This document shows positions 1-9,225 of a DNA stretch of 47,011 nucleotides, one piece after another; position 1 is the first letter of the stretch; every line of letters begins with the position of its first letter. The stretch is from assembly GCA_021287065.1 (NCBI GenBank), contig JAJTBE010000180.1, positions 1 to 47,011 of the forward strand, given 5' to 3'. Below the pieces are notes generated by a model. It was not told the origin of the DNA, ran no database searches, and saw nothing but the letters and a program-made list of their open reading frames with translations. The position numbers were made by a program, and so were the translations under genes. The DNA is from Bacillota bacterium (GTDB lineage Bacteria; Vulcanimicrobiota; JAJTBE01).

Positions 1-456
1 TGTCGCTTTCAGGTGAGCAAGAGCAAACATAGCACTGACTGCAACCTCTTCGTTTTTATCACTCAGCGATTTTATTATTAAGCTGATTGAGCTTTTATCC
101 CCGGATTCTCCAAGAGTTTTTATAGCCTGTACTCTCACTTCTGCATTGTTATTTTCAGCCAATTTCCTTACTATTTCTATTTTAAGAGGTTGCATGCTGC
201 AAATAAAGCGCGAAATTTCCTGAGGATATTGTTCCTTCCTGATAGCCTCTAAGCATGGTTGTTCAAATAAATCAGGATACCAGATTATCCGTTCGTAAAC
301 AAACTGATTATTGGTTTTAGCGGCGAAGATGATAATCGAATAAAGTATCGAATCTTTATAGAAAAGAACAGCAATAACAAATAAAACCAGTGCCCAGATT
401 AAAGCTATGAAAAACAATCTGATCGAAAAATTTTGCTTGCTGTTATCAGTTTTCAT
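1..456 (-). CDS. HEAT-repeat membrane-anchored protein, 3' end outside window
   Basis: The minus-strand frame opens at an ATG at 456 and stays open to position 1, so the first 152 residues are present and the C-terminus lies outside. Residues 1-11 are polar and basic. Residues 12-34 form one hydrophobic helix (IRLFFIALIWALVLFVIAVL), so the protein is probably a single-pass membrane protein with the rest on one face. Residues from about 100 onward look like HEAT repeats (runs such as AEVRVQAIKTLGE and EEVAVSAMFALAHL). HEAT arrays are protein-binding scaffolds; no catalytic role can be inferred. The upstream GGCGG is a weak ribosome site. It is a separate gene from the HEAT protein at 20032-21963. 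Confidence 0.75.
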   Translation of the reverse strand, partial: MKTDNSKQNFSIRLFFIALIWALVLFVIAVLFYKDSILYSIIIFAAKTNNQFVYERIIWYPDLFEQPCLEAIRKEQYPQEISRFICSMQPLKIEIVRKLAENNNAEVRVQAIKTLGESGDKSSISLIIKSLSDKNEEVAVSAMFALAHLKAT

Positions 457-714
457 GAAATTACCGCCATTATCTTTCTGCGCCCTTAAAATTATTGTAT
501 CCGTTTTTACTGAACAGAAGATGGGTTCTGTAAGTTGAAAGATCCCATGCCGTGTGTAAGATTGTCTGTGTAATTGGAACTTGCCGTTGAAATTGAATAA
601 GAATGTTGCTTTTGCTTAATCAGGATAGGTTACTGTTTTTATTGCTAATTTTCTGAATTGTTCATATTTTAATTATTATACCATTAAATCGATCTGACTG
701 CTACACCTGATGTT
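457..714. other. AT-rich intergenic DNA upstream of partial HEAT gene
   Basis: No ORF with a ribosome site and no clear structured RNA was seen here. It presumably holds the promoter of the HEAT gene that reads leftward from 456. With the repeat at 715-983 and the terminator at 1090-1130 it makes up the 457-1174 gap. Confidence 0.4.
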
Positions 715-983
715 CAATGCCCATGAATCAGGGCATGGATTAGTCTGATCGTTCACAAGTATTGGAGCCGTTTGCCAGGTTTCCAGAGAAAACTTTTTGA
801 AAAAAGTTTCCTCCGGACCTCCTTCCCAAAACTTTTGGAATCAGGGACCATGGGGATTTGGGGACCGTCAGGGGGAATCAAGCTTTTTTGGAAAGGCGGT
901 TTTCCTTCCGAACCTCCCTCCTTGAAAAACAAGAGTATTGGGGTTGGGGTTTTAAGTGAATTTTGCTAATTCAGCGGTATTGC
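715..983 (-). repeat. Dispersed inverted-repeat element, copy A (MITE-like)
   Basis: This copy lies in reverse orientation relative to those at 9226, 33286, 36221 and 41464. It begins with CAATGCCCATGAAT and ends with ATTCAGCGGTATTG, the two near-complementary family ends. The interior holds the family hairpin around 787-812 (AACTTTTTGAAAAAAGTTTC) and the block ending in CTTGAAAAACAAGAGTATTGG. CTGATG occurs just outside both ends (707-712 and 986-991), compatible with a target-site duplication. There is no transposase ORF, so mobilisation in trans is presumed. Confidence 0.8.
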
Positions 984-1089
984 CACTGATGGTCAATGAG
1001 AATATGCAGAGTCTTCACCATTTAAATGCTATCCCTGAACCGGAGCTGAATGGGGAATATCTGCCATCCTGCACAAACCTTTATCATAC

Positions 1090-1130
1090 AAAAGCGGATC
1101 ATCATTTTAAACATCTGATGATCCGCTTTT
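1090..1130. terminator. Bidirectional hairpin terminator
   Basis: A perfect 15-bp inverted repeat (1090-1104 AAAAGCGGATCATCA with 1116-1130) surrounds an 11-nt loop. On the minus strand it ends in TTTT, 45 bp downstream of the transglutaminase-like gene that stops at 1175, so it probably terminates that transcript. The plus strand also ends in a T-run. Confidence 0.85.
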
Positions 1131-1174
1131 TATATTTATCGATCAGGTTGAAGCCTGATTAATGTTGAGATTGA

Positions 1175-3133
1175 TTAGCCTACTGGTTTTGTTGAGTCTT
1201 CCTTTTTCTCAAGAAGGATGATCTCATCTGCTTTTTTACCTGCTGTTTCATACAGGTCTTTCAGCTGTTTGTATTCTGAAACCGGTATGGTCATTTTTGT
1301 TAGCTCGAGCTGGTAAACATAGATGATTTTGTTTCCTTCCTGCTTACAGTCTATGCTGAGTGAACCCACTGAATTTGTGAGTTTTACATTTTCAGGAAGT
1401 GATTTTACTGTCACATTTGAAGGCAGTGTCAGGTTTACGGTTTTTCTTTCCTTGCCGAGAGCTGCCATCAATACAGGGTATTTTCTTTCACTAACCGGTT
1501 TTTCGATGAATGGGAATTTCTTTCCAACCGGTATGGTGGGGAGTTTTACGATCCAGAATTTGCCTGAAACTGTGGGATAGGATTCTGACATAAATGAAAG
1601 ATCTATGTCGATTCTGTCTTCCTTTTCGCTGGGGGTGATTTCCGAACCGAGAAGCTGGGCGTCGTCGCTGATAATCTGAACGAGTCTTGCGAACATTGCA
1701 TTTCTCTGTCCGGGCTGGCTGAGAAGGCCCATAATCGAATCCCAGAATGCTCTTTTTGCGCCTTTTTCCACCAACTGCATTCTTGCGCCAAGGCTTCCAT
1801 CGGCACTGAGTTCCGCATTAACGGTGATTTCCTCAAGATTGTCATCTGAGCTTGTTACGGGAGTTTCCGCCAGTTTTGCTCCACCGGGTTTAAGAACCAG
1901 GACTTTTCTTCCCTGTTTGCCTGCATAGGGGGCGAAATTGGGAGAAATCGGATCCGCTGCATCGATGTAGCAGGTTTTTCCGTTAAGTTCAACAGCGGCA
2001 ACCACATTGCCGAACTGATAGGGTGAAGCTATATCAGAATTTATGTCGCCGTATTTCTGGTCGGCAATAAGTGCAGGATATGCATTGATTCCCGCAGCTT
2101 TTAACATAGCGATGAAAAGAAGCTGAAGGTCTCCACGTCCCATAACTTCTGCTTTGAGAAGTTCATCTGAAGTGAAAATAAGGAAACGATCTGCGTCAAA
2201 ACCCAGATCCATAGTCTTTTTGGCGCTGAGGTTTTTGAGAATCGCCAGAACCTTATCTTTGTTGTCGGTCAGATTTGCAGTTATTTCCTTTGTCTGTTTT
2301 TCAACTTCAGGTCCGGGATTTATGGATGTTTCCATTGCCTTGTAAAGGTCTTCCGACATTTTTTCCCAGTTGGGGAAAGTTGTAACGAGAACTGAGGAAA
2401 TTCTGTCTCTGAAAGGCGGAGCTGCAGGTTCGTTTTCAGAGGCATCACGATTTTTGAACGACCATTTGTATATTTTTGAGCCGTCTTTGGCTGTTGAAAT
2501 CTCGGGTTTAACCTTGCCGTCGCCGTTGCCGGGAGTTGCCCAGTAAATCTGTGCTCCTGCCTTGGCTACTTTAACTGCCAGCTCGGTATATACAAGAGGG
2601 GACTCGTCCTGAGTATATGAAATTGTCCAGAACTGACCGGGTACCGGTGGTTTCTTGTTTGATGTGGTAAGTTTAAATTCGATTATGTCGCCTTCTTTGG
2701 CGGCTGTAAAATCAATACTTACTATTCCGAGGTTTTTATAAAGGGGAATTTTATCTGCCAGACTCATCTCCGACTTTATCTGTTTTTCCTTGTCAATCTC
2801 TATGATTGTGCCGTCAGGTCTGACTATTCTTGCTATATCAACTTTTACTGACTGATCCGGTGAAAGGAAGGGTCTGCTGACTATACCGAATTTGTTGAGT
2901 GCGTCAGCTTTCAGAATTTTTATTGCTTCGTGCTCTGTAACAGCTACGGAGGAATCTGCGTTAAAATCAGATCCGATGTAATCATACAGAATAATCGACG
3001 AAGCATTTGGATATTTATCCGCCCCGGGTGAGTTTTTCCATTTGTCTGTCGTTGCCGCAACAGCTCCCCTCAGGGTAAAAAGCGTCAGAACAAGCAGCAC
3101 AGCCGCTGATAACATGTTACGCTTCAGCTTCAT
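1175..3133 (-). CDS. Exported DUF3857 / transglutaminase-like protein, catalytic residues lost
   Basis: 652 residues. The ATG at 3133 is chosen over an in-frame ATG 17 codons upstream because AGAGGTG sits just before it and a signal peptide follows directly (hydrophobic residues 8-22, likely cleavage after AVA at 24-26). Residues about 60-260 match the DUF3857 fold that normally precedes a transglutaminase-like domain. Residues about 300-400 are that domain, but the expected GDCKD motif reads MGRGD (Arg333 in place of Cys) and FNHV reads FGNV (Asn376 in place of His). Only the Asp (D391, YIDAADP) remains. It is therefore probably non-catalytic and periplasmic, perhaps a binding or scaffold protein. 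It is monocistronic, with a terminator at 1090-1130. Confidence 0.85.
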   Translation of the reverse strand: MKLKRNMLSAAVLLVLTLFTLRGAVAATTDKWKNSPGADKYPNASSIILYDYIGSDFNADSSVAVTEHEAIKILKADALNKFGIVSRPFLSPDQSVKVDIARIVRPDGTIIEIDKEKQIKSEMSLADKIPLYKNLGIVSIDFTAAKEGDIIEFKLTTSNKKPPVPGQFWTISYTQDESPLVYTELAVKVAKAGAQIYWATPGNGDGKVKPEISTAKDGSKIYKWSFKNRDASENEPAAPPFRDRISSVLVTTFPNWEKMSEDLYKAMETSINPGPEVEKQTKEITANLTDNKDKVLAILKNLSAKKTMDLGFDADRFLIFTSDELLKAEVMGRGDLQLLFIAMLKAAGINAYPALIADQKYGDINSDIASPYQFGNVVAAVELNGKTCYIDAADPISPNFAPYAGKQGRKVLVLKPGGAKLAETPVTSSDDNLEEITVNAELSADGSLGARMQLVEKGAKRAFWDSIMGLLSQPGQRNAMFARLVQIISDDAQLLGSEITPSEKEDRIDIDLSFMSESYPTVSGKFWIVKLPTIPVGKKFPFIEKPVSERKYPVLMAALGKERKTVNLTLPSNVTVKSLPENVKLTNSVGSLSIDCKQEGNKIIYVYQLELTKMTIPVSEYKQLKDLYETAGKKADEIILLEKKEDSTKPVG

Positions 3134-3182
3134 TCTACACCTCTTTGTACAAAATTCTATTACAGCCTTTAATAAAACGGGC

Positions 3183-3188
3183 ATTATA
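3183..3188 (-). promoter_or_regulatory. -10 element of the transglutaminase-like gene
   Basis: The minus strand reads TATAAT here, preceded by TG, about 50 bp upstream of the ATG at 3133. No convincing -35 hexamer was found. The position lies inside the 17-codon extension rejected above, which supports the shorter start. Confidence 0.45.
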
Positions 3189-3275
3189 CATACAGGATAA
3201 AAAAGGTGATATTACCCGTTAATCCGGACAGGCTGATATAATAAAATTAAATGACGGCAACTATTTTCCTTTATT

Positions 3276-4478
3276 TCAGATCATCCTGAAGATTTTTAGT
3301 GAAAAACCAAAAAACCCAGGCTTATTCTTTTTCTCTGCAGTCTTTATTTCCGCTTCAATCCGGTTGAGCATTGTTTCGATAATACTGTTCTGAACCGTGA
3401 GATTGTTGCCCCTTATCAGCTCCACAGCTTCCAGCAGATAATGTCGGGCTTCGCTGATGCTTCCCTCATCCTGTGCAATCTCTGCAAGCCGCCTGAGACA
3501 CGACACCGATTCCTCAAATTCTTTCGACTCTGTAAAAAGATCCAGAGCTTCAAGGAGCTTTGTCTTTTCTTTTTCCTGATTTCCATTTCCTGAATATATC
3601 TGGCTGAGCATTTTAATAACAGAAGCTTCCCCCTGGGGGTGATGAGCTTCTTTATATGCTTTTCTCGCTTTAAAAAGACAGCCTTCTGCCTCGGTACATT
3701 CGTTTTTTTCTTTTAAAATATCGGCAATTTCAATAAGCACAGATGCCAGCTTTATCTTTTCATGACACTCATCCAGAATACTTGCCGCATAAGTAAGCAG
3801 CTTTTCAGCTCCGGCAGTGTTTCCCTCTGCATACATAGTCTGTGCCAGACCCCGTGCTGATTCCGCAAGCCCTCTCTTATCCTTCAGTTCGTTGAAAATA
3901 AGTATTGCCTGATCAAAATACGAAGCTGATTTTTTCAGCTGTTCAGCCTTCAGGTAGAGTTTCCCCAGACAAAGGGCGGAATCTGCTATCCCTTTTCTGT
4001 CCTGAAGCTCTACAAAAAGTTTAGACGCTTTCTGCAGACTTGTATATGCAATGTTGTAAAGATCGAGATGGCACGAAGCCAATCCAAGATAATAGCTGAT
4101 TCCAGCTTCAATTTCTGTGGAAACACCGTTTGGATGTATTGTTGCAGCTATTCTCAGCTTTTTATAGGCATATTCAAAATTTTCTTCAATACAACATACC
4201 TTTCCAAGATAAAAACAGGATTCTTTGAATCTGACAGGGTTATTAACTTTTCTGAAAAGAATGAAGGCAAGGTAAAAATTCTCACGGGCAAGTGTTAGCT
4301 CACCATTCTCAAACATAATTACACCTATCTGAAGGTGAGCACGGGCACACCTCTCCGGATCTTTGGCATCAAGGGCAATTTTAAGGCCTCTCTCAAAAAA
4401 ACGGAGAGCACCCATAGTATTGCCTCTGTTGTAAAAATCAAACCCCAGTTTTTCAAGTTCGGCGAATTCTGTTGTCAT
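3276..4478 (-). CDS. TPR-repeat protein
   Basis: 400 residues with no signal peptide or membrane segment, so cytoplasmic. The protein is nearly all tetratricopeptide repeats with the usual 34-40 residue spacing (for example LGFDFYNRGNTMGALRFFERGL near residue 11 and SALCLGKLYLKAEQLKKSASYF near 167). Such arrays are protein-docking platforms; the partner cannot be told. The C-terminal 20 residues are basic and aromatic (KKNKPGFFGFSLKIFRMI). The ribosome site before the ATG at 4478 is weak. The gene is divergent from the 4702-9162 operon, and the two share a 223-bp control region. Confidence 0.8.
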   Translation of the reverse strand: MTTEFAELEKLGFDFYNRGNTMGALRFFERGLKIALDAKDPERCARAHLQIGVIMFENGELTLARENFYLAFILFRKVNNPVRFKESCFYLGKVCCIEENFEYAYKKLRIAATIHPNGVSTEIEAGISYYLGLASCHLDLYNIAYTSLQKASKLFVELQDRKGIADSALCLGKLYLKAEQLKKSASYFDQAILIFNELKDKRGLAESARGLAQTMYAEGNTAGAEKLLTYAASILDECHEKIKLASVLIEIADILKEKNECTEAEGCLFKARKAYKEAHHPQGEASVIKMLSQIYSGNGNQEKEKTKLLEALDLFTESKEFEESVSCLRRLAEIAQDEGSISEARHYLLEAVELIRGNNLTVQNSIIETMLNRIEAEIKTAEKKNKPGFFGFSLKIFRMI

Positions 4479-4575
4479 AAAACAAATGTCTGAGTTCAGT
4501 TTTTAAAAAACGATTTCCTTAAACCATAGACTACAGGCTGGATCAGGCAGACTGCCTGTGGTGAACAGCTCTCCC

Positions 4576-4584
4576 TGATATAAT
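4576..4584 (+). promoter_or_regulatory. Extended -10 promoter element, distal
   Basis: TGATATAAT fits the extended -10 (TGnTATAAT). It could start a transcript with about a 110-nt leader into the operon beginning at 4702. No good -35 was seen. Confidence 0.4.
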
Positions 4585-4674
4585 CATAGATCCATATCTG
4601 TCATAAAACCTTCATATATGAAATTTAATGTGTCTCGATATTTTCCTTTAACAGGAAATAAAATGTACAAAATA

Positions 4675-4683
4675 TGGTATAAT
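4675..4683 (+). promoter_or_regulatory. Extended -10 promoter element, proximal
   Basis: TGGTATAAT (TGnTATAAT) lies about 20 bp before the ATG at 4702, with AGAGGTG in between. A start at the upstream in-frame ATG (4618) would lie before this promoter, which argues for 4702. Confidence 0.5.
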
Positions 4684-4701
4684 TACAGAGGTGAAAAATA
4701 T

Positions 4702-6294
4702 ATGGAAGAATCAATAATTTTACAGGCTTTAAGAAATCTTCGCAAACGATACATTGCTACAGAAGGCTTCATGGTTTTCTGCGGTTTTCTTTTTGCCGGT
4801 CTTATTCTTTCCGGCTTAGTCCTCGCATTTATCAAGCTGACAGGCTATTTTTCACTTTATATTTCCTGGTTTTTCCTGCCGGCAGTTGTGTTGCCTCTAA
4901 TCGGGTATATTATCCACCTTTGCAGAAAAAAATCACTGATGGATGTTGCTCTTCAGTGTGACAAAAGGCTGAACCTCAAGGAAAAACTGTCCACATCCCT
5001 CGAATGGATAGAACAGAAAAAGGAAAGAAGCCCAATGTTCAGGGCTTTGATGCGTGATACCGCTAAAGAAGCTGAAAAAATTAAACCGGCTTCTGTTTTC
5101 AGATATGAATGGAAAAAGCCCCTGAAAAAAATCGCCCTCACCGGCATAATTCTTGGCGGTCTGATCTGGATGCCTTCATTTAACCTGTTCGCATCAGGCG
5201 AAACTCCGGATCAGGTTAAAACCATTCACAGAGAAGCTCAGAAAATTGAAACCCTTGCAAAAAAAATCGATCAGAAAACTCCCCGCACTCCGGTAACACT
5301 CAAACGACTCAAACGGGCAAAAGATATTCTCAATCAGCTTGGCAAAGATCTGAAAAGCTCAAAAATCACCAGAAGAGACGCCCTTTCCAAAATCTCAAAA
5401 GCCAAAGATTCCTTTGCCGACGACGAAGCGAGGAAAGAAGAACTTGAAAGAATGGAACAGCAGCTCAAAAAATCATTAAGTTCGGAAAAATCAGGCAAGG
5501 AAGAAAAAGAGCAGAGCGGATACGATCAGTTGTCCCGCAAAGCTCAGGAACTGGCAAAAAAACTTGAAAAAGGAAATCTGTCAGAATCTGAAAAACAGCA
5601 GCTCGCAAAAGAAATCGATAAGCTGAAACAGGAAATGGAAAAAGCGGGCATAAAAGCCGATAATATCGAAAAAGCCCTTGAAGAGCTTAAACAGGGAAAA
5701 CCTGACAAAGCTGCTCAGAGTATGAAGCAGGAATCGGATCAGTTCCAGCAGAGGCAGAAGGAAATGGAAGACCTTCAGGACATGATGGATGACATGGATA
5801 AAAGACTGGATGGAAGCAAGAAGGAAATAGCAGGAGACGGCTCCGGTAAGGAAATTCCCGATAGTCAGACCAAAGGCAAGGAGTTCAGGGAAACTAAAGG
5901 CAGCTTCGAAGGCGACTTCGGAAAAGGCACCACAAATAAGGAAATGAAGAATGGCTCCACCAAAAGCGGTGAAAAATATGCCAAACGCATCAACAGCGAG
6001 AAACCTGATATGAAAGCTGAATTTGAGAAAATTTATGATGCTCAGAGGAATGAATTCAATACTGCCACAGGTAAAGTCAGCGGAAAAATTAACAAAGGTC
6101 CCACAATCAGAAGTATGAGAACCTGGCAGAAAGGTGCTCCGAGAACAGGCGATAAAGCTTATGCCAGTCCCGGAGATACATATGCCCGGTATAAAACTGC
6201 AGGGGAAGAGGCAGTGAAAAGAGAAAATATCCCTGATCAGTATAAAAACCTAATCAGAGATTATTACGACAATATCAATCCAGCGGAGAAATAA
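4702..6294 (+). CDS. Membrane protein with long Lys/Glu-rich coiled coil (DUF4175-like layout)
   Basis: 530 residues from the ATG at 4702, which follows AGAGGTG. An ATG 28 codons upstream was rejected for lack of a ribosome site. Two hydrophobic helices lie at about residues 22-46 and 50-72, and a third at about 143-163. Between helices 2 and 3 is a short soluble stretch containing DKRLNLKEKLSTSLEW, which resembles the DxxLGLKDRLSTALE region of DUF4175 proteins. From about 170 onward the protein is highly charged coiled coil, followed by a Gly/Lys-rich region and a folded-looking C-terminus (IPDQYKNLIRDYYDNINPAEK). It is the first gene of a three-gene operon with the PP2C-like and TPR membrane proteins. 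The DUF4175 link is from memory of layout, not a search. Confidence 0.7.
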   Translation: MEESIILQALRNLRKRYIATEGFMVFCGFLFAGLILSGLVLAFIKLTGYFSLYISWFFLPAVVLPLIGYIIHLCRKKSLMDVALQCDKRLNLKEKLSTSLEWIEQKKERSPMFRALMRDTAKEAEKIKPASVFRYEWKKPLKKIALTGIILGGLIWMPSFNLFASGETPDQVKTIHREAQKIETLAKKIDQKTPRTPVTLKRLKRAKDILNQLGKDLKSSKITRRDALSKISKAKDSFADDEARKEELERMEQQLKKSLSSEKSGKEEKEQSGYDQLSRKAQELAKKLEKGNLSESEKQQLAKEIDKLKQEMEKAGIKADNIEKALEELKQGKPDKAAQSMKQESDQFQQRQKEMEDLQDMMDDMDKRLDGSKKEIAGDGSGKEIPDSQTKGKEFRETKGSFEGDFGKGTTNKEMKNGSTKSGEKYAKRINSEKPDMKAEFEKIYDAQRNEFNTATGKVSGKINKGPTIRSMRTWQKGAPRTGDKAYASPGDTYARYKTAGEEAVKRENIPDQYKNLIRDYYDNINPAEK

Positions 6295-6299
6295 GCCCT

Positions 6300-7724
6300 A
6301 TGGCGCAGACATTTGCATTTACCTATGACGAATATTCATCATATACAGGCAGTCAGCAGAATATTTTTGCCCGTGATGCCTTTGTCCTGAAAAAATCGAA
6401 AACACTCAAAGGCAAACAGGTGCTGCTTGCAGCAGTTGCTGACGATATGGCTCCATTCAGGGATGGAAGCCACGCATCGGAACTGGCAATAGCCCTTGTT
6501 ACCGAGTTTTTTACATCCAATATTTTCAACGAATTCAGGTCTGAAAAGGATTTTCCGGGCCTTGAAGCAGCTATCCGGGGTCTTTTCGACAAGATAAATC
6601 TTACGGTTTTCAATAAATGCATTGAAGACAATGTGAATGTAAACCTGAGTCTTTCTGCGGCATTTCTCGTGGGCGACAGAATGTTCACCGGACATGTGGG
6701 CACCGGTAAGATTATCAGAATCCGTCAGGGTGAAATCACCACCATTTCCGGCTCCCAGTCCCGTCTTTCACAGGAAGCCCGCATCAGGGGATTGACTGTA
6801 AAGGAAGCCCTTTCCACAGGTATGTCTGACGGCCGCCTCCTCGGCGCAGGTTCTGATATTGTCATCGATTTCAAAATTGATCATCTTTTCCCTGATGATA
6901 CAGTTCTTGTTTTTTCCGATGGAATAGGCGAATTTATATCCGATAAGGAAATGGAAGTTATTCTGAAATCAACGGACAGCCCCCAGGGCGCTCTCAACAG
7001 ATTTTCCGGAATAGCTGCAGAACGGGGTTTGCGTGAGGAAGCTTCCGTTCTTCTGTTTAAGATTCTTCTCACCGATGAAGATTCCAAGAAATCCATAGGC
7101 GATCTCACAGAGCGTAAGGAAAAAAGAAAAGGTTGCAGCGCAGTATACTTCTATATTCTGCTTTTTTTGTTTATAATTATCACAGCCTGCTCGGTTGTCG
7201 GAGTTCATTATGCAAAAAAACTGATGAACAATCTCGATAAACCGGTTGAGTCCACAGCGATGCCTGTGGAAAAACCGAGTCCGCCTTCCGATGAGGTTCA
7301 GCCCACTGAAGGCGAAACACCTGCAGCAGGTTCGCCTATGGTTGCTCTGGATAAAGACTGTATGCCCCTGAATATTTTCCGTATTAATGGGGAAAGAATG
7401 GATCCCGCTCAGGAAAAGTATGAAATCACAAAGGATCTCAACGAGCTGGAATTATTCCCTATGATGGGAAAAGGAACATACAATCTGACCATAAAAGTGG
7501 CGGCGAGAGAGAGCTTTACCGTTCTGGAAGGAAGCTCCCGCAACAGCGTACTGGTCGGAAGCGACAAGATCGAAATCCACCTTACAAAGGGTTCGTATGC
7601 CACTATTAAACCCGACGGTGGCGGAGCGGGAATCGCACAGATAGTGATGACCGGTATGGGAAGCCCTGTTATTGTTACCTATACCAAAGAAAATATGATT
7701 ATTAAAGCTGACAAGGATCCATAA
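6300..7724 (+). CDS. PP2C-like membrane protein with altered metal-binding motifs
   Basis: 474 residues. The ATG is 5 bp after the previous stop, with GGAG 11 bp upstream. Residues 1-265 follow the PP2C/PPM order: VADDMAPF where VADGMGG is usual, GHVGTGK where GDSR is usual, a well-kept VLVFSDGIGEF, and EEASVLLF where the final DN-T motif is expected. The first and third motif aspartates (ADD, SDG) survive, but GDS and the last Asp do not, so phosphatase activity is doubtful. A single membrane helix follows at about residues 281-305 (FYILLFLFIIITACSVVGV), then a Pro-rich linker and an extracytoplasmic domain of about 130 residues. The topology suggests signal transfer across the membrane. It sits in an operon with the flanking genes. 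Confidence 0.75.
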   Translation: MAQTFAFTYDEYSSYTGSQQNIFARDAFVLKKSKTLKGKQVLLAAVADDMAPFRDGSHASELAIALVTEFFTSNIFNEFRSEKDFPGLEAAIRGLFDKINLTVFNKCIEDNVNVNLSLSAAFLVGDRMFTGHVGTGKIIRIRQGEITTISGSQSRLSQEARIRGLTVKEALSTGMSDGRLLGAGSDIVIDFKIDHLFPDDTVLVFSDGIGEFISDKEMEVILKSTDSPQGALNRFSGIAAERGLREEASVLLFKILLTDEDSKKSIGDLTERKEKRKGCSAVYFYILLFLFIIITACSVVGVHYAKKLMNNLDKPVESTAMPVEKPSPPSDEVQPTEGETPAAGSPMVALDKDCMPLNIFRINGERMDPAQEKYEITKDLNELELFPMMGKGTYNLTIKVAARESFTVLEGSSRNSVLVGSDKIEIHLTKGSYATIKPDGGGAGIAQIVMTGMGSPVIVTYTKENMIIKADKDP

Positions 7725-7731
7725 TATTTTA

Positions 7732-9162
7732 ATGCGGAATAAAGACACTGCAAAAAATCGGGCTTTCCGCAGAAAGCCCATTTTAAATTCCGGAAATTCC
7801 GGGATATTAATATTTCTGGCAGTTGCGATTATATTCCATGCCGCAGTTTTCTTTTTTGCAGGGAAACTGACTGCAATGGTGCTTCAGCCAAACCTTAGGT
7901 TTGATGTTGAAATGGTTGGCAATCTGACTCCACCTGATATAATTAATCAGAAACGACCGGAAAGAATAAATGGCGGCGGACCAAGACCCATCAACGGCGC
8001 CCCCTTGCCTCCGGGAACACCGGAAGCCAATGTGCCTGGTCCTGATCCAGGAATGCGGGATGTCTTCAGGATGATTCGCGAAAGCCGTTATGAACAGGCA
8101 GAGAAGCAGATTGATAAAATCCTGAAGGAAAACCCCGACAGCTCACAGGCTCTTGTTGCAAAAGGTGAAATTTACTGGAATAGGGGAGAGCTGGAAAAAG
8201 CACAGGGTTATTACAAAACCGCAGCGGAAAAAGACCCCAAAAGCACTTTGCCTCTGCACAGACTGGTTAACAATTCCCTGCTTATGGATGATCCCGATTC
8301 CGCCCTTCAATATTTTGAAAAAACAAAAGAGATAGAAGCTCCCGGAGATATTCAGAAGGTTATGTATATGGATGCACTCCTGATGAGAGGCGCCGATCGG
8401 AAAATTAAAAAAGACGAAAAATGGCGTGAAGATGCAAAACTTGCTGAAGTAACCTCCCAAACAGTTGAAAACAAAGAAAGCGGACTATTAAATGCTTCCC
8501 TTGGCCAGCTTTATGTCCTTACAGGCGAAAGAAAAAAAGCAATTGAGCGTTTCGAAAAGTCCCTGACTTCTGATGAAATCGAAAAAGATTATAAGATAGA
8601 TATCCTTATGAGCCTTGCTGTGCTTTATACCGAAACGGGAGATAGAAAAAGCGCTCTTAAAAAACTTGATGAACTTATAGACCTGATGGACAAATGGAAG
8701 CCCACAATCTACCAGAGAGGTCTTTTTGTCCGTGAATACGCTCTTCTGTATAAGAAGAACATCCTCGGTGCAGAGATTAACCCCGATGATGTATTCAAAC
8801 ATGAGAGGTTTTACAGGGAACTGTATGTGAAAAAGATACACAGGCCTGAGGTTGAGGTAAAACAGACTCTGTCAATTCTGTCAGAAATGCCGGACATGAG
8901 TTTTGATGAGGATCTGCCTACCCTTATAGACGAAGTTAACGAATATATGTCCATTTCCGAAGGACCAAAATACCCGCAGTGCTTCTTCAATAAAATGGTT
9001 AACAGACCGACCCGTTATATGATAGGGTTTAAACTTTACGGCGATATTTATTATCATTATCTGAAGAAAGACAAGGCAATCTTCTATTACAAAAAAGCCC
9101 TCGAATTGTCCCCTGATAACCCGGTTTTGCTTGAATGCATAAAAAAAGCGGAAAAACTCTGA
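7732..9162 (+). CDS. Membrane-anchored TPR protein
   Basis: 476 residues, starting 7 bp after the PP2C-like gene. There is one N-terminal membrane helix (about 24-46) with a basic cytoplasmic tail, then a Pro/Gly-rich linker (about 65-108), then TPR repeats from about 110 to the end. Clear repeats include SRYEQAEKQIDKILKENPDS and the last one, GDIYYHYLKKDKAIFYYKKA. The layout (short inside tail, helix, Pro-rich spacer, outside interaction domain) resembles envelope-spanning adaptors. With its two operon partners it probably forms a membrane complex of unknown job. No clear terminator follows; the next 1 kb is repeat-rich. Confidence 0.8.
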   Translation: MRNKDTAKNRAFRRKPILNSGNSGILIFLAVAIIFHAAVFFFAGKLTAMVLQPNLRFDVEMVGNLTPPDIINQKRPERINGGGPRPINGAPLPPGTPEANVPGPDPGMRDVFRMIRESRYEQAEKQIDKILKENPDSSQALVAKGEIYWNRGELEKAQGYYKTAAEKDPKSTLPLHRLVNNSLLMDDPDSALQYFEKTKEIEAPGDIQKVMYMDALLMRGADRKIKKDEKWREDAKLAEVTSQTVENKESGLLNASLGQLYVLTGERKKAIERFEKSLTSDEIEKDYKIDILMSLAVLYTETGDRKSALKKLDELIDLMDKWKPTIYQRGLFVREYALLYKKNILGAEINPDDVFKHERFYRELYVKKIHRPEVEVKQTLSILSEMPDMSFDEDLPTLIDEVNEYMSISEGPKYPQCFFNKMVNRPTRYMIGFKLYGDIYYHYLKKDKAIFYYKKALELSPDNPVLLECIKKAEKL

Positions 9163-9225
9163 ACCTGTTTCAATATCGGATTTGGTTGTTTCCCGCTAAG
9201 CCAGACGCCCCTGGAACCTTTAACC

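Noticed and set aside
715-983. Short ORF of about 65 residues over repeat copy A, and similar ones at 9254-9476, 33407-33721, 36181-36476 and 41478-41684
   Set aside because: They come from the dispersed element itself, are similar to each other because the DNA repeats, and lack ribosome sites.
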